A DNA stretch of 36,201 bases from an uncultured Collinsella sp. (GCA_902490305.1 CABUDI010000017.1:1-36201), one strand, 5' to 3'. Counted from the first letter of the stretch, positions 13,899 to 22,640 are shown. Notes: a model not told the origin generated them from the letters alone. Program-made: numbers and translations.

Positions 13899-15998
13899 AT
13901 GGCTAAGCCTAAGTACAAGCTTTCCGATACCCGTAACATCGGCATCATGGCTCACATCGATGCCGGTAAGACCACCACGACCGAGCGTATTCTTTACTAC
14001 ACCGGTAAGACCCACAAGATCGGTGAGGTCCATGAGGGCGCTGCCACCATGGACTGGATGGTACAGGAGCAGGAGCGCGGCGTAACCATTACCTCCGCTG
14101 CTACCACGTGCTTCTGGAAGAAGGACGGTACCGACTACCGCATCCAGATCATCGACACCCCGGGCCACGTTGACTTCACCGCCGAGGTCGAGCGCTGCCT
14201 GCGCGTCCTCGATGGCGCTGTCGCCGTCTTCGACGCCGTTGCCGGCGTTCAGCCCCAGTCTGAGACCGTTTGGCGTCAGGCTTCTACCTTCAACGTCCCC
14301 CGCATCGCCTTCATCAACAAGTATGACCGCGTGGGCGCTGACTTCTTCAACGCTATCGAGACCATGAAGGATCGTCTCGACGCCAACGCCGTGGCCGCTC
14401 AGGTCCCGATGGGCGCCGAGGACAACTTCTGGGGCGTCATCGACCTGGTCACCATGACTGCTTGGGACTTCAAGGCCGACGACAAGGGCATGACCTACCC
14501 CGAGCCGATGGACGAGATCCCGGCTGAGTTCGCTGACATCGCTGCCACCAAGCGCGAGGAGCTCCTCGACGCTGCTGCCAGCTTTGACGACGAGCTCATG
14601 GAGAAGATCCTCATGGAGGAGGACTTCACCGTCGAGGAGCTCAAGGCTGCTCTGCGCAAGGGCGTTCTGGCCAACGAGCTCAACCTCGTCTTCGTGGGCT
14701 CCGCCTACAAGAACAAGGGCGTCCAGGAGCTGCTCGACGCTGTCGTCGACTACCTGCCCAGCCCGCTCGACGTCGAGGCCGTCACCGGTACCGATCCAGA
14801 CACCGGCGAGGAGATCGAGCGTCATCCTTCCTTCGACGAGCCCTTCTCCGGCCTGGTCTTCAAGATCATGACTGACCCGTTCGTCGGTAAGCTCACCTAT
14901 GTCCGCGTTTACTCCGGTCGCGCCGAGTCTGGCTCCTACGTGATCAACGCTTCCAACGGTCAGCGTGAGCGCCTCGGCCGCATCCTCGAGATGAACGCCG
15001 CCGAGCGTATCGACCGTGACGACGCTGCCGCCGGCGACATCGTCGCTTGCGTCGGCTTCAAGAACTCCACCACCGGTGACACCCTGTGCGAAGAGGGCAA
15101 GGAGATCGTCCTCGAGAAGATCGAGTTCGCTAAGCCCGTTATCGACGTTGCCATCGAGCCCAAGACCAAGGCCGAGCAGGACAAGATGTCCCTGGCTCTG
15201 ACCAAGCTCGCCGAGGAGGACCCGACCTTCCAGGTGTCCACCAACCACGAGACCGGCCAGACCATCATCGCCGGCATGGGCGAGCTGCACCTCGAGATCA
15301 TCGTCGACCGTCTGCTCCGCGAGTTCAAGGTTGACGCTAACGTTGGTAAGCCCCAGGTTGCCTACCGCGAGACCGCTGGTCACGACGTCGAGAAGGCTGA
15401 GGGCAAGTTCGTCCGTCAGTCCGGCGGTCGCGGTCAGTACGGCCACGCCGTCATCAAGCTCGAGAAGATGGAGGAGGGCTTCGGCTACGAGTTCGTCAAC
15501 GCTATCGTCGGCGGCGTCGTGCCCAAGGAGTACATCCCGTCCATCGACAAGGGCATCCAGGAGGCCCTGAACACCGGTGTTATCGCCGGCTTCCCGGTCC
15601 TCGACGTCAAGGTCACCCTGTTCGACGGTTCTTACCACGAGGTCGACTCCTCCGAGGCCGCCTTCAAGATCGCCGGTTCCATGGCTATCAAGGACGCCCT
15701 CAAGAAGTCCGATCCGCAGCTGCTCGAGCCGATTATGGCTGTCGAGGTCGAGACCCCCGAGCAGTACATGGGCGACGTTATGGGCAACCTCTCCGGTCGC
15801 CGCGGCAAGATCGAGGGCATGGAGGATCGCAAGAACAGCAAGCTCATCCGTGCCAAGGTGCCGCTGGGCGAGATGTTCGGTTACGCTACCGACCTTCGCT
15901 CCCAGACCCAGGGCCGTGCATCCTACACGATGCAGTTCGACTCTTATGAGCCCGCGCCCAAGTCCATCGTGGACGAGGTCATGAGCAAGAACGCCTAA
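13899..15998 (+). CDS. fusA: Elongation factor G
   Basis: EF-G is the GTPase that drives translocation on the ribosome and, with RRF, ribosome recycling. The 699-residue product is full length. The GTPase motifs are Ala-His-Ile-Asp-Ala-Gly-Lys-Thr-Thr (18-26), Asp-Thr-Pro-Gly-His (86-90) and Asn-Lys-Tyr-Asp (140-143). Domain IV follows in the C-terminal half (around Ser-Gly-Gly-Arg-Gly-Gln-Tyr-Gly-His), and domain V comes last. Unlike the common str order, no tuf gene follows: rpsJ starts 61 bp downstream after a small hairpin (TGCGAGA/TCTCGCA, 16024-16042). Confidence 0.97.
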   Translation: MAKPKYKLSDTRNIGIMAHIDAGKTTTTERILYYTGKTHKIGEVHEGAATMDWMVQEQERGVTITSAATTCFWKKDGTDYRIQIIDTPGHVDFTAEVERCLRVLDGAVAVFDAVAGVQPQSETVWRQASTFNVPRIAFINKYDRVGADFFNAIETMKDRLDANAVAAQVPMGAEDNFWGVIDLVTMTAWDFKADDKGMTYPEPMDEIPAEFADIAATKREELLDAAASFDDELMEKILMEEDFTVEELKAALRKGVLANELNLVFVGSAYKNKGVQELLDAVVDYLPSPLDVEAVTGTDPDTGEEIERHPSFDEPFSGLVFKIMTDPFVGKLTYVRVYSGRAESGSYVINASNGQRERLGRILEMNAAERIDRDDAAAGDIVACVGFKNSTTGDTLCEEGKEIVLEKIEFAKPVIDVAIEPKTKAEQDKMSLALTKLAEEDPTFQVSTNHETGQTIIAGMGELHLEIIVDRLLREFKVDANVGKPQVAYRETAGHDVEKAEGKFVRQSGGRGQYGHAVIKLEKMEEGFGYEFVNAIVGGVVPKEYIPSIDKGIQEALNTGVIAGFPVLDVKVTLFDGSYHEVDSSEAAFKIAGSMAIKDALKKSDPQLLEPIMAVEVETPEQYMGDVMGNLSGRRGKIEGMEDRKNSKLIRAKVPLGEMFGYATDLRSQTQGRASYTMQFDSYEPAPKSIVDEVMSKNA

Positions 15999-16059
15999 GT
16001 TCGAGCTCCCTGTTACGTAATCCTGCGAGAACATCTCTCGCACTCTTTGGAGGTTTAAG

Positions 16060-16368
16060 TTGGCTACCCAGAAGATCCGCATTCGCCTCAAGGGCTATGA
16101 TCACGAGGTCGTCGATCAGTCCGCGAAGCTCATCGTCGAGACCGCTCAGAAGACCGGCGCTCGCGTTTCCGGTCCTGTCCCCCTGCCCACCGAGCGCAAC
16201 CTGTACACGGTTATCCGCTCGCCGCACGTGAACAAGGACTCCCGTGAGCAGTTCGAGATGCGCACTCACAAGCGCCTCATCGACATCCTCGACCCCACCT
16301 CGGGCACCGTTGATTCGCTCATGCGTCTCGACCTCCCCGCTGGCGTCGACATCGACATCAAGCTCTAA
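16060..16368 (+). CDS. rpsJ: 30S ribosomal protein S10
   Basis: S10 belongs to the 30S head and, with NusB, to antitermination complexes. The 102-residue product has the standard length and reads Lys-Ile-Arg-Ile-Arg-Leu-Lys-Gly-Tyr-Asp-His at the start and Val-Asn-Lys-Asp-Ser-Arg-Glu-Gln-Phe-Glu-Met-Arg-Thr-His-Lys-Arg in the middle, both typical. The start codon is TTG, with GGAGG (16049-16053) 6 nt upstream. It is the last str-operon gene and is cut off by a terminator. rplC, its usual next neighbour, begins about 13.9 kb away, with the fatty-acid cluster in between. Confidence 0.97.
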   Translation: MATQKIRIRLKGYDHEVVDQSAKLIVETAQKTGARVSGPVPLPTERNLYTVIRSPHVNKDSREQFEMRTHKRLIDILDPTSGTVDSLMRLDLPAGVDIDIKL

Positions 16369-16389
16369 GCGATATCGCTCATAGCTTAC

Positions 16390-16430
16390 AGAGCCCCGCT
16401 GCCATGTTGGTAGCGGGGCTCTTTTGTTTT
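16390..16430 (+). terminator. Intrinsic terminator of the str operon
   Basis: AGAGCCCCGCTGCCA (16390-16404) pairs with the arm ending at 16422 over about 15 bp with one G-T wobble and a 3-nt loop; TTTTGTTTT follows. The minus strand lacks a T run, so it would act poorly on birA transcripts from the other side. Confidence 0.93.
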
Positions 16431-16483
16431 GAATGATGGATTGGACTGTCGGGCAATGCTGGCGAGCAGGTGGCTGCGGCGTC

Positions 16484-17260
16484 CTATTCGCTCAAGGGGC
16501 GCAGCGATGCCTCCTCAAAATGGAAGGATCGCAAGTCGTCTTCCGTTTCGATGCATGCGCGACCAAAGGCATCGACCGTTTTAAAGATGCCTCGCGTCAG
16601 CTCGTCTCCAGCGGGGGAGCGGGCGATAACGTGCTCCCCGATCCAATTGAGGTGAGCGATATATTCGTCGCGGACGGGCGCGAGCGGACCGGCGTCTTCT
16701 TCCTTGGCGTTGAGGCGCTCTGCCCAGGCATCTACAGCGTCTATAACTGCGTGATAGACCTCATCGAGGAGCATGTTGACGGCAGGAACGTTCTCGTTAA
16801 GGTCCGAGAGACCGATTGCCGGCAGGCCGCCATCGGGCACCTCTTGGGGCGCATGGTTCACATTGACACCAATGCCGCAGACGGCGAAAGGTTTGCCTTC
16901 GTTATCGCGTGCGGCTTCGACCAGAATGCCGCCAAGCTTGCGCCCTCGCGCGACAAGGTCGTTGGGCCATTTGAGGCCAATCTCGTTTGCAAGTCCCTGC
17001 TTTTCGAGTGCCTCGAGCACCGCTAGTCCGCTGACGGCGGCAAGACCAGAGTACTTTGCAGGATTAACGCAAGGACGCAGGACAATCGAAAGCAATAGGT
17101 TGCCGGCGGTTGAATCCCACTTGTGGCCGCGCCGGCCGCGTCCTGCTGTCTGAGCCCGGGCGGCAAGTCCTGTGCCGTGCGGCGCTCCCTGTTTTCCTGC
17201 TTCGAGCAGGTCATCGTTGGTCGATCCGGTTACGTCGACTATCGTTAATTTGGCATCCAT
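16484..17260 (-). CDS. birA: Biotin--[acetyl-CoA-carboxylase] ligase, monofunctional type
   Basis: The enzyme activates biotin with ATP and attaches it to the lysine of AccB, which is encoded in the divergent cluster. The 258-residue product has Gly-Ser-Thr-Asn-Asp (12-16), the biotin/ATP loop Gly-Arg-Gly-Arg-Arg-Gly-His-Lys-Trp (40-48), Lys-Trp-Pro-Asn-Asp-Leu (97-102) and Lys-Leu-Gly-Gly-Ile-Leu-Val-Glu (about 108-115), then a small C-terminal domain. It lacks the N-terminal helix-turn-helix of the bifunctional BirA repressor, so it should not bind the operators upstream. The ATG complement is at 17258-17260 and an AAGGAGG site (complement of 17272-17278) lies 11 nt ahead. The gene is divergent from fabH. 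Confidence 0.93.
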   Translation of the reverse strand: MDAKLTIVDVTGSTNDDLLEAGKQGAPHGTGLAARAQTAGRGRRGHKWDSTAGNLLLSIVLRPCVNPAKYSGLAAVSGLAVLEALEKQGLANEIGLKWPNDLVARGRKLGGILVEAARDNEGKPFAVCGIGVNVNHAPQEVPDGGLPAIGLSDLNENVPAVNMLLDEVYHAVIDAVDAWAERLNAKEEDAGPLAPVRDEYIAHLNWIGEHVIARSPAGDELTRGIFKTVDAFGRACIETEDDLRSFHFEEASLRPLSE

Positions 17261-17339
17261 AACGGCTGCTACCTCCTTAATGAATAAGTGAATAACGCAA
17301 TGGTGTCGAGAGACAGACACAATGTGAAGCCTTTGTCGC

Positions 17340-17391
17340 ATTTTGACAATTTAATGTTAACACGTCAACAACGACTGAAATGCGCTATCCT
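17340..17391. promoter_or_regulatory. Divergent promoters of birA and the fab operon
   Basis: For birA, the minus strand has TTGACG (17368-17363) and CAAAAT (17345-17340) with a 17-base spacer. For fabH, the plus strand has TATCCT (17386-17391), the same -10 as rpsL, but a weak -35 (CGTCAA, 17363-17368). Both -35 regions fall within the first operator-like dyad. Confidence 0.5.
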
Positions 17392-17418
17392 CTCTTGGTC
17401 GATGTAAACACGTCAACA
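17355..17418. promoter_or_regulatory. Two near-identical operator-like dyads before fabH
   Basis: TGTTAACACGTCAACA (17355-17370) and TGTAAACACGTCAACA (17403-17418) differ at one base and lie 48 bp apart centre to centre; both are followed by AC. Each has dyad symmetry of the form TGTT-R-AC-RY-GT-Y-AACA (exact at the outer arm in the first copy). The first covers the -35 regions of both divergent promoters; the second lies 4 nt before the fabH ribosome binding site. They are likely sites for a repressor of fatty-acid synthesis. They do not resemble the FabT or FapR boxes I know, and no regulator gene is adjacent. Confidence 0.65.
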
Positions 17419-17436
17419 ACTCAAAGGAGGTTAGTG

Positions 17437-18396
17437 ATGGGTTTCACGATTCTTGGAACAGGCTCGGCGCTTCCTAAGCGCAGTGTTTTCAATGACGAGC
17501 TGTCTGAGTTCCTCGATACCTCGGATGAGTGGATTTTTACCCGCACCGGTATCAAGAGCCGCCACGTCTGCACCACCGAGTCACTTGACGACCTTGCCGT
17601 AGCGGCGAGCGAGCGGGCACTCCAGGTGTCCGGAATCGATGCGAGCCAGCTGGATCTAATCGTCTGCTCGACGACGACGGGTGACCACCTTGTTCCCGCC
17701 GAGGCGTGTGCCGTTGCAGAGCGACTGGGCGCGACGTGCCCTGCCTTCGATGTCTCGGCGGCCTGCGCCGGCTTCGTATTTGCGCTCGATGTCGCCGAGG
17801 GCTATATCGCCCGCGGCCGTGCCGAACGCGTGCTTGTCGTTGCTGCCGAGCAGATGACGCGCGCGCTCGACTGGACCGACCGCGCCACCTGCGTGCTCTT
17901 TGGCGATGGGGCAGGCGCCGCAGTGATTGAGGCTGGGGGAGACAGTCCCCTTGCCGTTGAGCTTTCGACGGCGCCCGACGTCGAGACCTTGCGCGTTCCC
18001 GGTCTGGTCGGCACCTCGCCGTTTAAGGCCTCCGCAGAAAGCGAGAGTGTGCTGTCCATGAATGGCCGCCGCGTGTTCAAGTTTGGCGTCAACGCCATCT
18101 GCGACACGGTCCATATGCTTGCGAGCGATGCGGGCATTTCGGTCGAAGACATCGACCATTTTGTATTCCATCAGGCTAACGAACGAATCCTGAGTCAGGC
18201 GGTCAAGCGCCTCGGCGTGCCAGACGAGCGCGTGGTTCGAACGCTGCGCGAGACCGGCAACATTTCGAGCGCCTGCATTCCCTTTGCGCTTGATCGGCTG
18301 GCACGCACCGACGCGCTGAAAGCGGGCAACACCATTGCCCTCGTTGGATTTGGCGCCGGTTTGGATATAGGTGGCTATCTGCTTCGTTGGAAGTAG
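17437..18396 (+). CDS. fabH: Beta-ketoacyl-ACP synthase III
   Basis: FabH starts fatty-acid synthesis by condensing a short acyl-CoA with malonyl-ACP, and so sets the primer. The 319-residue product has the Cys-His-Asn triad: Cys110 in Ser-Ala-Ala-Cys-Ala-Gly-Phe, His245 in Phe-His-Gln-Ala-Asn and Asn275 in Gly-Asn-Ile-Ser-Ser. The end Val-Gly-Phe-Gly-Ala-Gly-Leu is also typical. ATG at 17437 is chosen because AAAGGAGG (17423-17430) is 6 nt upstream; a GTG at 17434 would be only 3 nt away. It is the first gene of the fab operon, just behind the two operators. Confidence 0.95.
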   Translation: MGFTILGTGSALPKRSVFNDELSEFLDTSDEWIFTRTGIKSRHVCTTESLDDLAVAASERALQVSGIDASQLDLIVCSTTTGDHLVPAEACAVAERLGATCPAFDVSAACAGFVFALDVAEGYIARGRAERVLVVAAEQMTRALDWTDRATCVLFGDGAGAAVIEAGGDSPLAVELSTAPDVETLRVPGLVGTSPFKASAESESVLSMNGRRVFKFGVNAICDTVHMLASDAGISVEDIDHFVFHQANERILSQAVKRLGVPDERVVRTLRETGNISSACIPFALDRLARTDALKAGNTIALVGFGAGLDIGGYLLRWK

Positions 18397-18448
18397 TCGC
18401 ACATAGGAAATAAAAACGCCCCTAGGGCACAAACAAAGGAGAACTACC

Positions 18449-18685
18449 ATGGCAGATCAGAAGACCTTCGAGCGCGTTTGCGACGTTATCCGCGAGACCG
18501 CCGGCCTCGACGACGTCGAGATGAAGCCCGAGTCCACGCTCGAGGAGATTGGCCTCGACAGTCTGGGCACCGTCGAGATCCTCGTCGCCGTCGAGGACGA
18601 GTTTGGCATTGAGCTCGATACCGAGGAGAACCCCAAGACGGTCGGCGAGTTCGTCGATACGGTCGAGGCGGCATTGGAGAAGTAG
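18449..18685 (+). CDS. acpP: Acyl carrier protein
   Basis: ACP carries growing acyl chains as thioesters on a 4'-phosphopantetheine arm. The 78-residue acidic product has the attachment site Asp37-Ser38-Leu39 in Gly-Leu-Asp-Ser-Leu-Gly-Thr-Val, followed by the usual helix Ile-Leu-Val-Ala-Val-Glu-Asp-Glu-Phe. AAGGAGA lies just upstream. It follows fabH by 52 bp and ends 2 bp before fabK, so coupled expression is likely. Confidence 0.95.
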   Translation: MADQKTFERVCDVIRETAGLDDVEMKPESTLEEIGLDSLGTVEILVAVEDEFGIELDTEENPKTVGEFVDTVEAALEK

Positions 18686-18687
18686 AG

Positions 18688-19632
18688 ATGCTCAAGACTC
18701 CTCTCTGCGATCTGCTCGGCATCGAAAAGCCCGTGTTCCAGGGCGGTATGGCTTGGATTGCCGACGCCTCGTTGGCGTCCGCAGTGTCCGAGGCGGGCGG
18801 CTTAGGGATTATCGCAGCCATGAACGCCGACGCCAACTGGCTACGCGACCAGATTCACGAGTTACGCGCCAGGACGGATAAGCCCTTTGGTGTCAACGTT
18901 ATGCTCATGAGCCCGTTTGCCGACGAGGTTGCGCAGGTCGTGATTGACGAGCGAGTGCCGGTCGTCGTGACGGGCGCCGGCAATCCCGCCAAGTACATGA
19001 AGGCGTGGAACGAGGCGGGCATCAAGGTCATCCCGGTCGTTGCCTCGGTGGCGCTGGCGCGCCTCGTGGCACGTCGTGGAGCCACGGCGGTTGTTGCCGA
19101 GGGTACCGAATCGGGCGGCCATATTGGCGAGACCTCGACGATGGCACTGGTGCCGCAGGTTGTCGATGCGGTCGATATCCCCGTGGTGGCGGCCGGCGGC
19201 ATCGCCGATGGCCGCGGTGTGGCGGCCGCCTTTATGCTCGGCGCTGCCGGCGTCCAGGTGGGAACACGCTTTCTGGTCGCAAACGAGTGCACCGTATCCG
19301 AACAGTACAAAGAGCTGGTGCTCAAGGCAGGCGATACGTCGACGCGTGCGACCGGTCGCTCGACGGGGCATCCGGTTCGCGCCCTCAAGAGCCCCTTCAC
19401 CAACGCGTATGCCAAGAACGAGGCGGCGGGCGCAAGCCCCGAGGAGCTCGGGGCCATGGGCACGGGCGCGCTTCGTAAAGCCGCAAAGGACGGAAATTAC
19501 GAAGAGGGTTCGTATTTGTGCGGACAGATTGCCGGCATGGTCAACGAACGCCAAAGTGCACGTGAAATCGTTGACGACCTGGTCGATGGCGCCGAGCGCG
19601 TCCTGAAGGGTGCGTGCGCATGGGTGGCGTAG
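18688..19632 (+). CDS. fabK: FMN-dependent enoyl-ACP reductase II
   Basis: FabK reduces the trans-2-enoyl-ACP in the last step of each elongation cycle, using FMN and NAD(P)H, in place of FabI. The 314-residue product is a nitronate-monooxygenase-like TIM barrel. It begins with Pro-Val-Phe-Gln-Gly-Gly-Met-Ala, and has Gly-Gly-Leu-Gly-Ile-Ile-Ala (FMN), Val-Val-Thr-Gly-Ala-Gly-Asn-Pro, Glu-Gly-Thr-Glu-Ser-Gly-Gly-His-Ile-Gly, and Ala-Ala-Gly-Gly-Ile-Ala-Asp-Gly with Gly-Thr-Arg-Phe (phosphate binding). The neighbours acpP and fabD support FabK over other members of the fold. FabK is not sensitive to triclosan. Its end overlaps fabD by 13 bp. Confidence 0.92.
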   Translation: MLKTPLCDLLGIEKPVFQGGMAWIADASLASAVSEAGGLGIIAAMNADANWLRDQIHELRARTDKPFGVNVMLMSPFADEVAQVVIDERVPVVVTGAGNPAKYMKAWNEAGIKVIPVVASVALARLVARRGATAVVAEGTESGGHIGETSTMALVPQVVDAVDIPVVAAGGIADGRGVAAAFMLGAAGVQVGTRFLVANECTVSEQYKELVLKAGDTSTRATGRSTGHPVRALKSPFTNAYAKNEAAGASPEELGAMGTGALRKAAKDGNYEEGSYLCGQIAGMVNERQSAREIVDDLVDGAERVLKGACAWVA

Positions 19633-20546
19633 CGTTTCTGTTTGCCGGCCAGGGCGCCCAGCACCCCGCGATGGGCGTCGACCTGATCGAGGCATCGCCG
19701 GCGGCCGCCGAGGTGTTCGCCATTGTCGACGAGGTGCGCCCGGGGACCAGTGAGCAGTGCCGAAGCGCCTCCAAGGAGGAACTCTCGCAGACCGAGAACA
19801 CGCAGCCGTGCGTGTTCGTTCACGATCTGGCAGCGGCTGCCGCTCTGCGTGAGCGCGGCGTGGTACCTGCCGCCTGTGCGGGATTCTCGCTGGGCGAGGT
19901 CGCAGCGCTCACCTTTGCGGGGGCATTCGATACGCGAGCGGGTTTTGAGCTCGTGTGTGAGCGCGCGGCATTGATGGCCACGGCGGCCGAGCGTCACCCC
20001 GGCGGCATGCGCGCCGTCATCAAACTCGATGCGGCGCAAGTCGAGGGCCTGGCAAAACAGGCCGGCGAGGACTGCTGGCCAGTCAACTACAACAGTCCGC
20101 AGCAGACGGTTGTTGCCGGAGCGCCTGAGGCGCTGCAGGAGCTCGACGTCCTAGTAAAAGAGGCTGGCGGCCGCGCTATGAAAGTCGCGGTGTCGGGTGC
20201 ATTTCATAGCCCCTATATGGCCGAGGCGACTGAGGGGCTGGCGACGTATATCCAAGACGGCCACGCGCCGTCTCCGCTGCTGATTCCGGTCATGGCAAAC
20301 ATGACGGCGGCGCCCTATCCGGCGGAACCGCGAGCGGCATCGGATGTCTTGGCCAACCAGGTGAGCCATGCCGTTCGCTGGGTCGACACGCTGCATACTC
20401 TGCAGGATCAGGGCATCGACACGTTTATTGAGGTCGGCCCTGGCAAAACGCTGTCGGGCCTGGTCAAGCGTACGCTGAGCGACGTTCGCGTGTATTCGTG
20501 CGAAACGGCCGAGCAGGTTGCAGCTATTGCCGACGAACTCGCATAG
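19620..20546 (+). CDS. fabD: Malonyl-CoA--ACP transacylase
   Basis: FabD moves malonyl groups from CoA, the product of the acetyl-CoA carboxylase encoded downstream, to ACP. The 308-residue product has Phe-Ala-Gly-Gln-Gly-Ala-Gln near the start, the nucleophile Ser90 in Gly-Phe-Ser-Leu-Gly-Glu (the more common form is Gly-His-Ser-Leu-Gly-Glu) and His196 in Gly-Ala-Phe-His-Ser-Pro-Tyr-Met. The ATG at 19620, 9 nt after GAAGGG, was preferred over GTG at 19614. It overlaps the end of fabK by 13 bp, a sign of translational coupling. Confidence 0.94.
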   Translation: MGGVAFLFAGQGAQHPAMGVDLIEASPAAAEVFAIVDEVRPGTSEQCRSASKEELSQTENTQPCVFVHDLAAAAALRERGVVPAACAGFSLGEVAALTFAGAFDTRAGFELVCERAALMATAAERHPGGMRAVIKLDAAQVEGLAKQAGEDCWPVNYNSPQQTVVAGAPEALQELDVLVKEAGGRAMKVAVSGAFHSPYMAEATEGLATYIQDGHAPSPLLIPVMANMTAAPYPAEPRAASDVLANQVSHAVRWVDTLHTLQDQGIDTFIEVGPGKTLSGLVKRTLSDVRVYSCETAEQVAAIADELA

Positions 20547-20576
20547 TCCACAGGGCTGTAACCCGAAAGGAATGAC

Positions 20577-21350
20577 ATGGGCAACTTGAACAACGGCGCG
20601 CTCGAGCGCAACGACTCACGTCGCGTGGCACTGGTCACGGGCGGCTCGCGGGGTATCGGCCGCGCCTGCGCTGTCGGTCTGGCGGAGGACGGCTTTGATA
20701 TCGCCGTCGTCTATGCCGGTAGCGTCGATGCGGCGCGCGAGACGTGCGAAGCCTGCGAGGCGGCTGGCGCCACGGCGCGCGCATATCAATGCGACGTGGC
20801 CGACCCCGATGCCGTCAACGCGTGCGTGGAGACGGTCCTCAACGACTTTGGCTCCATTTGGGCGCTCGTCAACAACGCCGGCATCACGCGCGACGGCCTG
20901 CTCATGCGTATGGGCGATGACGCCTTCGATCGCGTGCTCGATGTCAATCTCAAGGGCACGTTCAATATGACGCGCGCACTCACCAAGACCTTTATGCGCC
21001 AGCGCGGCGGCTGCGTCGTCAACATGAGCTCGGTCGTGGGCCTGATGGGCAATGCCGGGCAAGCCAACTACGCTGCCTCCAAGGCGGGCGTGATAGGGCT
21101 TACCAAGGCGGTGGCGCGCGAGCTTGCGCCCCGCGGCGTACGAGTGAACGCGGTCGCCCCCGGGTTTGTCGAGACAGATATGACGGCAAAGCTCTCGGAG
21201 AAGGTGCGTGCGGCAACCGAGGAACAGATTCCCCTAAAGCGCATGGCACGCCCCGAGGAAGTGGCCGGCGTGGTGCGCTTTCTGGCGAGCGATGCGGCGG
21301 CCTACATTACGGGCGAGGTCGTACGCATTGACGGCGGAATGGCGATGTAG
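20577..21350 (+). CDS. fabG: 3-oxoacyl-ACP reductase
   Basis: FabG reduces beta-ketoacyl-ACP to the hydroxy form with NADPH. The 257-residue short-chain dehydrogenase has the nucleotide site Thr-Gly-Gly-Ser-Arg-Gly-Ile-Gly (21-28), Asn-Asn-Ala-Gly (99-102) and the catalytic Ser152, Tyr165 and Lys169 in Tyr-Ala-Ala-Ser-Lys. The first 15 residues form a short polar extension ahead of the Rossmann fold. GAAAGGA lies 5 nt before the ATG. The gene sits between fabD and fabF in the expected order. Confidence 0.94.
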   Translation: MGNLNNGALERNDSRRVALVTGGSRGIGRACAVGLAEDGFDIAVVYAGSVDAARETCEACEAAGATARAYQCDVADPDAVNACVETVLNDFGSIWALVNNAGITRDGLLMRMGDDAFDRVLDVNLKGTFNMTRALTKTFMRQRGGCVVNMSSVVGLMGNAGQANYAASKAGVIGLTKAVARELAPRGVRVNAVAPGFVETDMTAKLSEKVRAATEEQIPLKRMARPEEVAGVVRFLASDAAAYITGEVVRIDGGMAM

Positions 21351-21389
21351 AAACCAGGGCCGAAGAACGGCTTGAATGAGGAGACCAAG

Positions 21390-22637
21390 ATGGAACAGAG
21401 AGTTGCAATCACCGGCATCGGTGCCGTATCGCCGCTCGGCAACACCGCGCTTGCCACCTGGGCGGCCATGTGCGCCGGCACGTGCGGCATCGGCCCGATC
21501 ACGCACTTCGATACCGATGCGTTTGCCGTTAAGGTGGCGGCCGAGGTCAAGGGTTTTGACGGCAACGAGTACTTTGGCAAGCGTGACGCCAAGCATCTCG
21601 ATCCCTGCGTTCAGTTTGCGATGGCGGCGTCGGACGAGGCCATGCACGATGCGGGCTTTGATGTCGAGGGCGCCATCGATCGCGAGCGCCTGGGCGTCTA
21701 CGTGGGTTCAGGCGTGGGCGGCATGCAGACACTCGTCGACAACGTCCACACGATTGCCGATCGGGGGCCTCGCCGTGCATCGCCCTATATGATTGCGATG
21801 ATGATTCCCAACATGGCGTCGGGCAATATCGCGATCCGCCACAAGGCAAAAGGCCCGACCCTGCCCGTGGTGACTGCGTGCGCGACCTCGGCCCATGCCG
21901 TGGGCGAGGCGTTCCGCGCCATCAAGCACGGCTATGCCGATGCAATTCTGGCTGGCGGCGCCGAGGCCGCAATCATCCCCGATGCGGTTGCGGGCTTTAC
22001 GTCCTGCCGTGCTCTCACCACTAATCCTGACCCGTCGACGGCATGTCGTCCGTTCGATGCAGACCGCGACGGCTTTGTGATGGGCGAAGGCGCCTGTGTG
22101 CTCGTGCTCGAGGGCATGGAGCACGCACAGGCCCGCGGTGCACACATTTATGCCGAGGTCGTGGGCTACGGCAACACCGATGACGCCTACCACATCACGA
22201 GTCCCAACCCGGACGCGGCAGGTATCGCCCGTGCGATATCGCTGGCGGTGGCCGAGGGCGACGTTAAGCCTTCTGGGGGTCTCTACATCAACGCTCACGG
22301 CACTTCGACCAAGCTCAATGATTCGTCCGAGACGGCGGGCATTAAGCGTGCGCTTGGCGAGGATGCGGCGCGCGCCGCGCACGTCTCGTCGACCAAGTCG
22401 ATGACCGGCCACATGATCGGCGCCACGGGTGCCATCGAGGTCATGGCTTGCGCCATGGCGCTCGAGCAGGGCGTGGTGCCGCCGACCATTAACTACCACA
22501 CACCCGATCCCGCCTGCGATCTTGACTACACGCCCAATCGCGCGGTTCGCGCCGACCTTACCTGGGCGCTTTCGACTAACCTGGGCTTTGGCGGACACAA
22601 TGCCGCCATCGCACTGCGTAGATATACGAGGAGTTAG
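21390..22637 (+). CDS. fabF: Beta-ketoacyl-ACP synthase II
   Basis: FabF condenses malonyl-ACP with the growing acyl chain. The 415-residue thiolase-fold protein has the Cys-His-His triad: Cys164 in Thr-Ala-Cys-Ala-Thr-Ser, His303 in Asn-Ala-His-Gly-Thr-Ser-Thr and His341 in Ser-Met-Thr-Gly-His. The N-terminus Val-Ala-Ile-Thr-Gly-Ile-Gly-Ala-Val-Ser-Pro-Leu-Gly is typical. The ATG at 21390 has TGAGGAG (21377-21383) 6 nt upstream. accB begins 3 bp after the stop. Confidence 0.95.
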   Translation: MEQRVAITGIGAVSPLGNTALATWAAMCAGTCGIGPITHFDTDAFAVKVAAEVKGFDGNEYFGKRDAKHLDPCVQFAMAASDEAMHDAGFDVEGAIDRERLGVYVGSGVGGMQTLVDNVHTIADRGPRRASPYMIAMMIPNMASGNIAIRHKAKGPTLPVVTACATSAHAVGEAFRAIKHGYADAILAGGAEAAIIPDAVAGFTSCRALTTNPDPSTACRPFDADRDGFVMGEGACVLVLEGMEHAQARGAHIYAEVVGYGNTDDAYHITSPNPDAAGIARAISLAVAEGDVKPSGGLYINAHGTSTKLNDSSETAGIKRALGEDAARAAHVSSTKSMTGHMIGATGAIEVMACAMALEQGVVPPTINYHTPDPACDLDYTPNRAVRADLTWALSTNLGFGGHNAAIALRRYTRS

Positions 22638-22640
22638 AGC

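Noticed and set aside
13881..16091. A 736-codon minus-strand frame opposite fusA
   Set aside because: It has the same antisense-shadow composition, is fully covered by fusA, and shows no motifs or start signals.
16433..17026. A 197-codon plus-strand frame opposite birA
   Set aside because: The minus strand encodes a clear biotin ligase with all motifs. The plus frame shows none and has no ribosome binding site.
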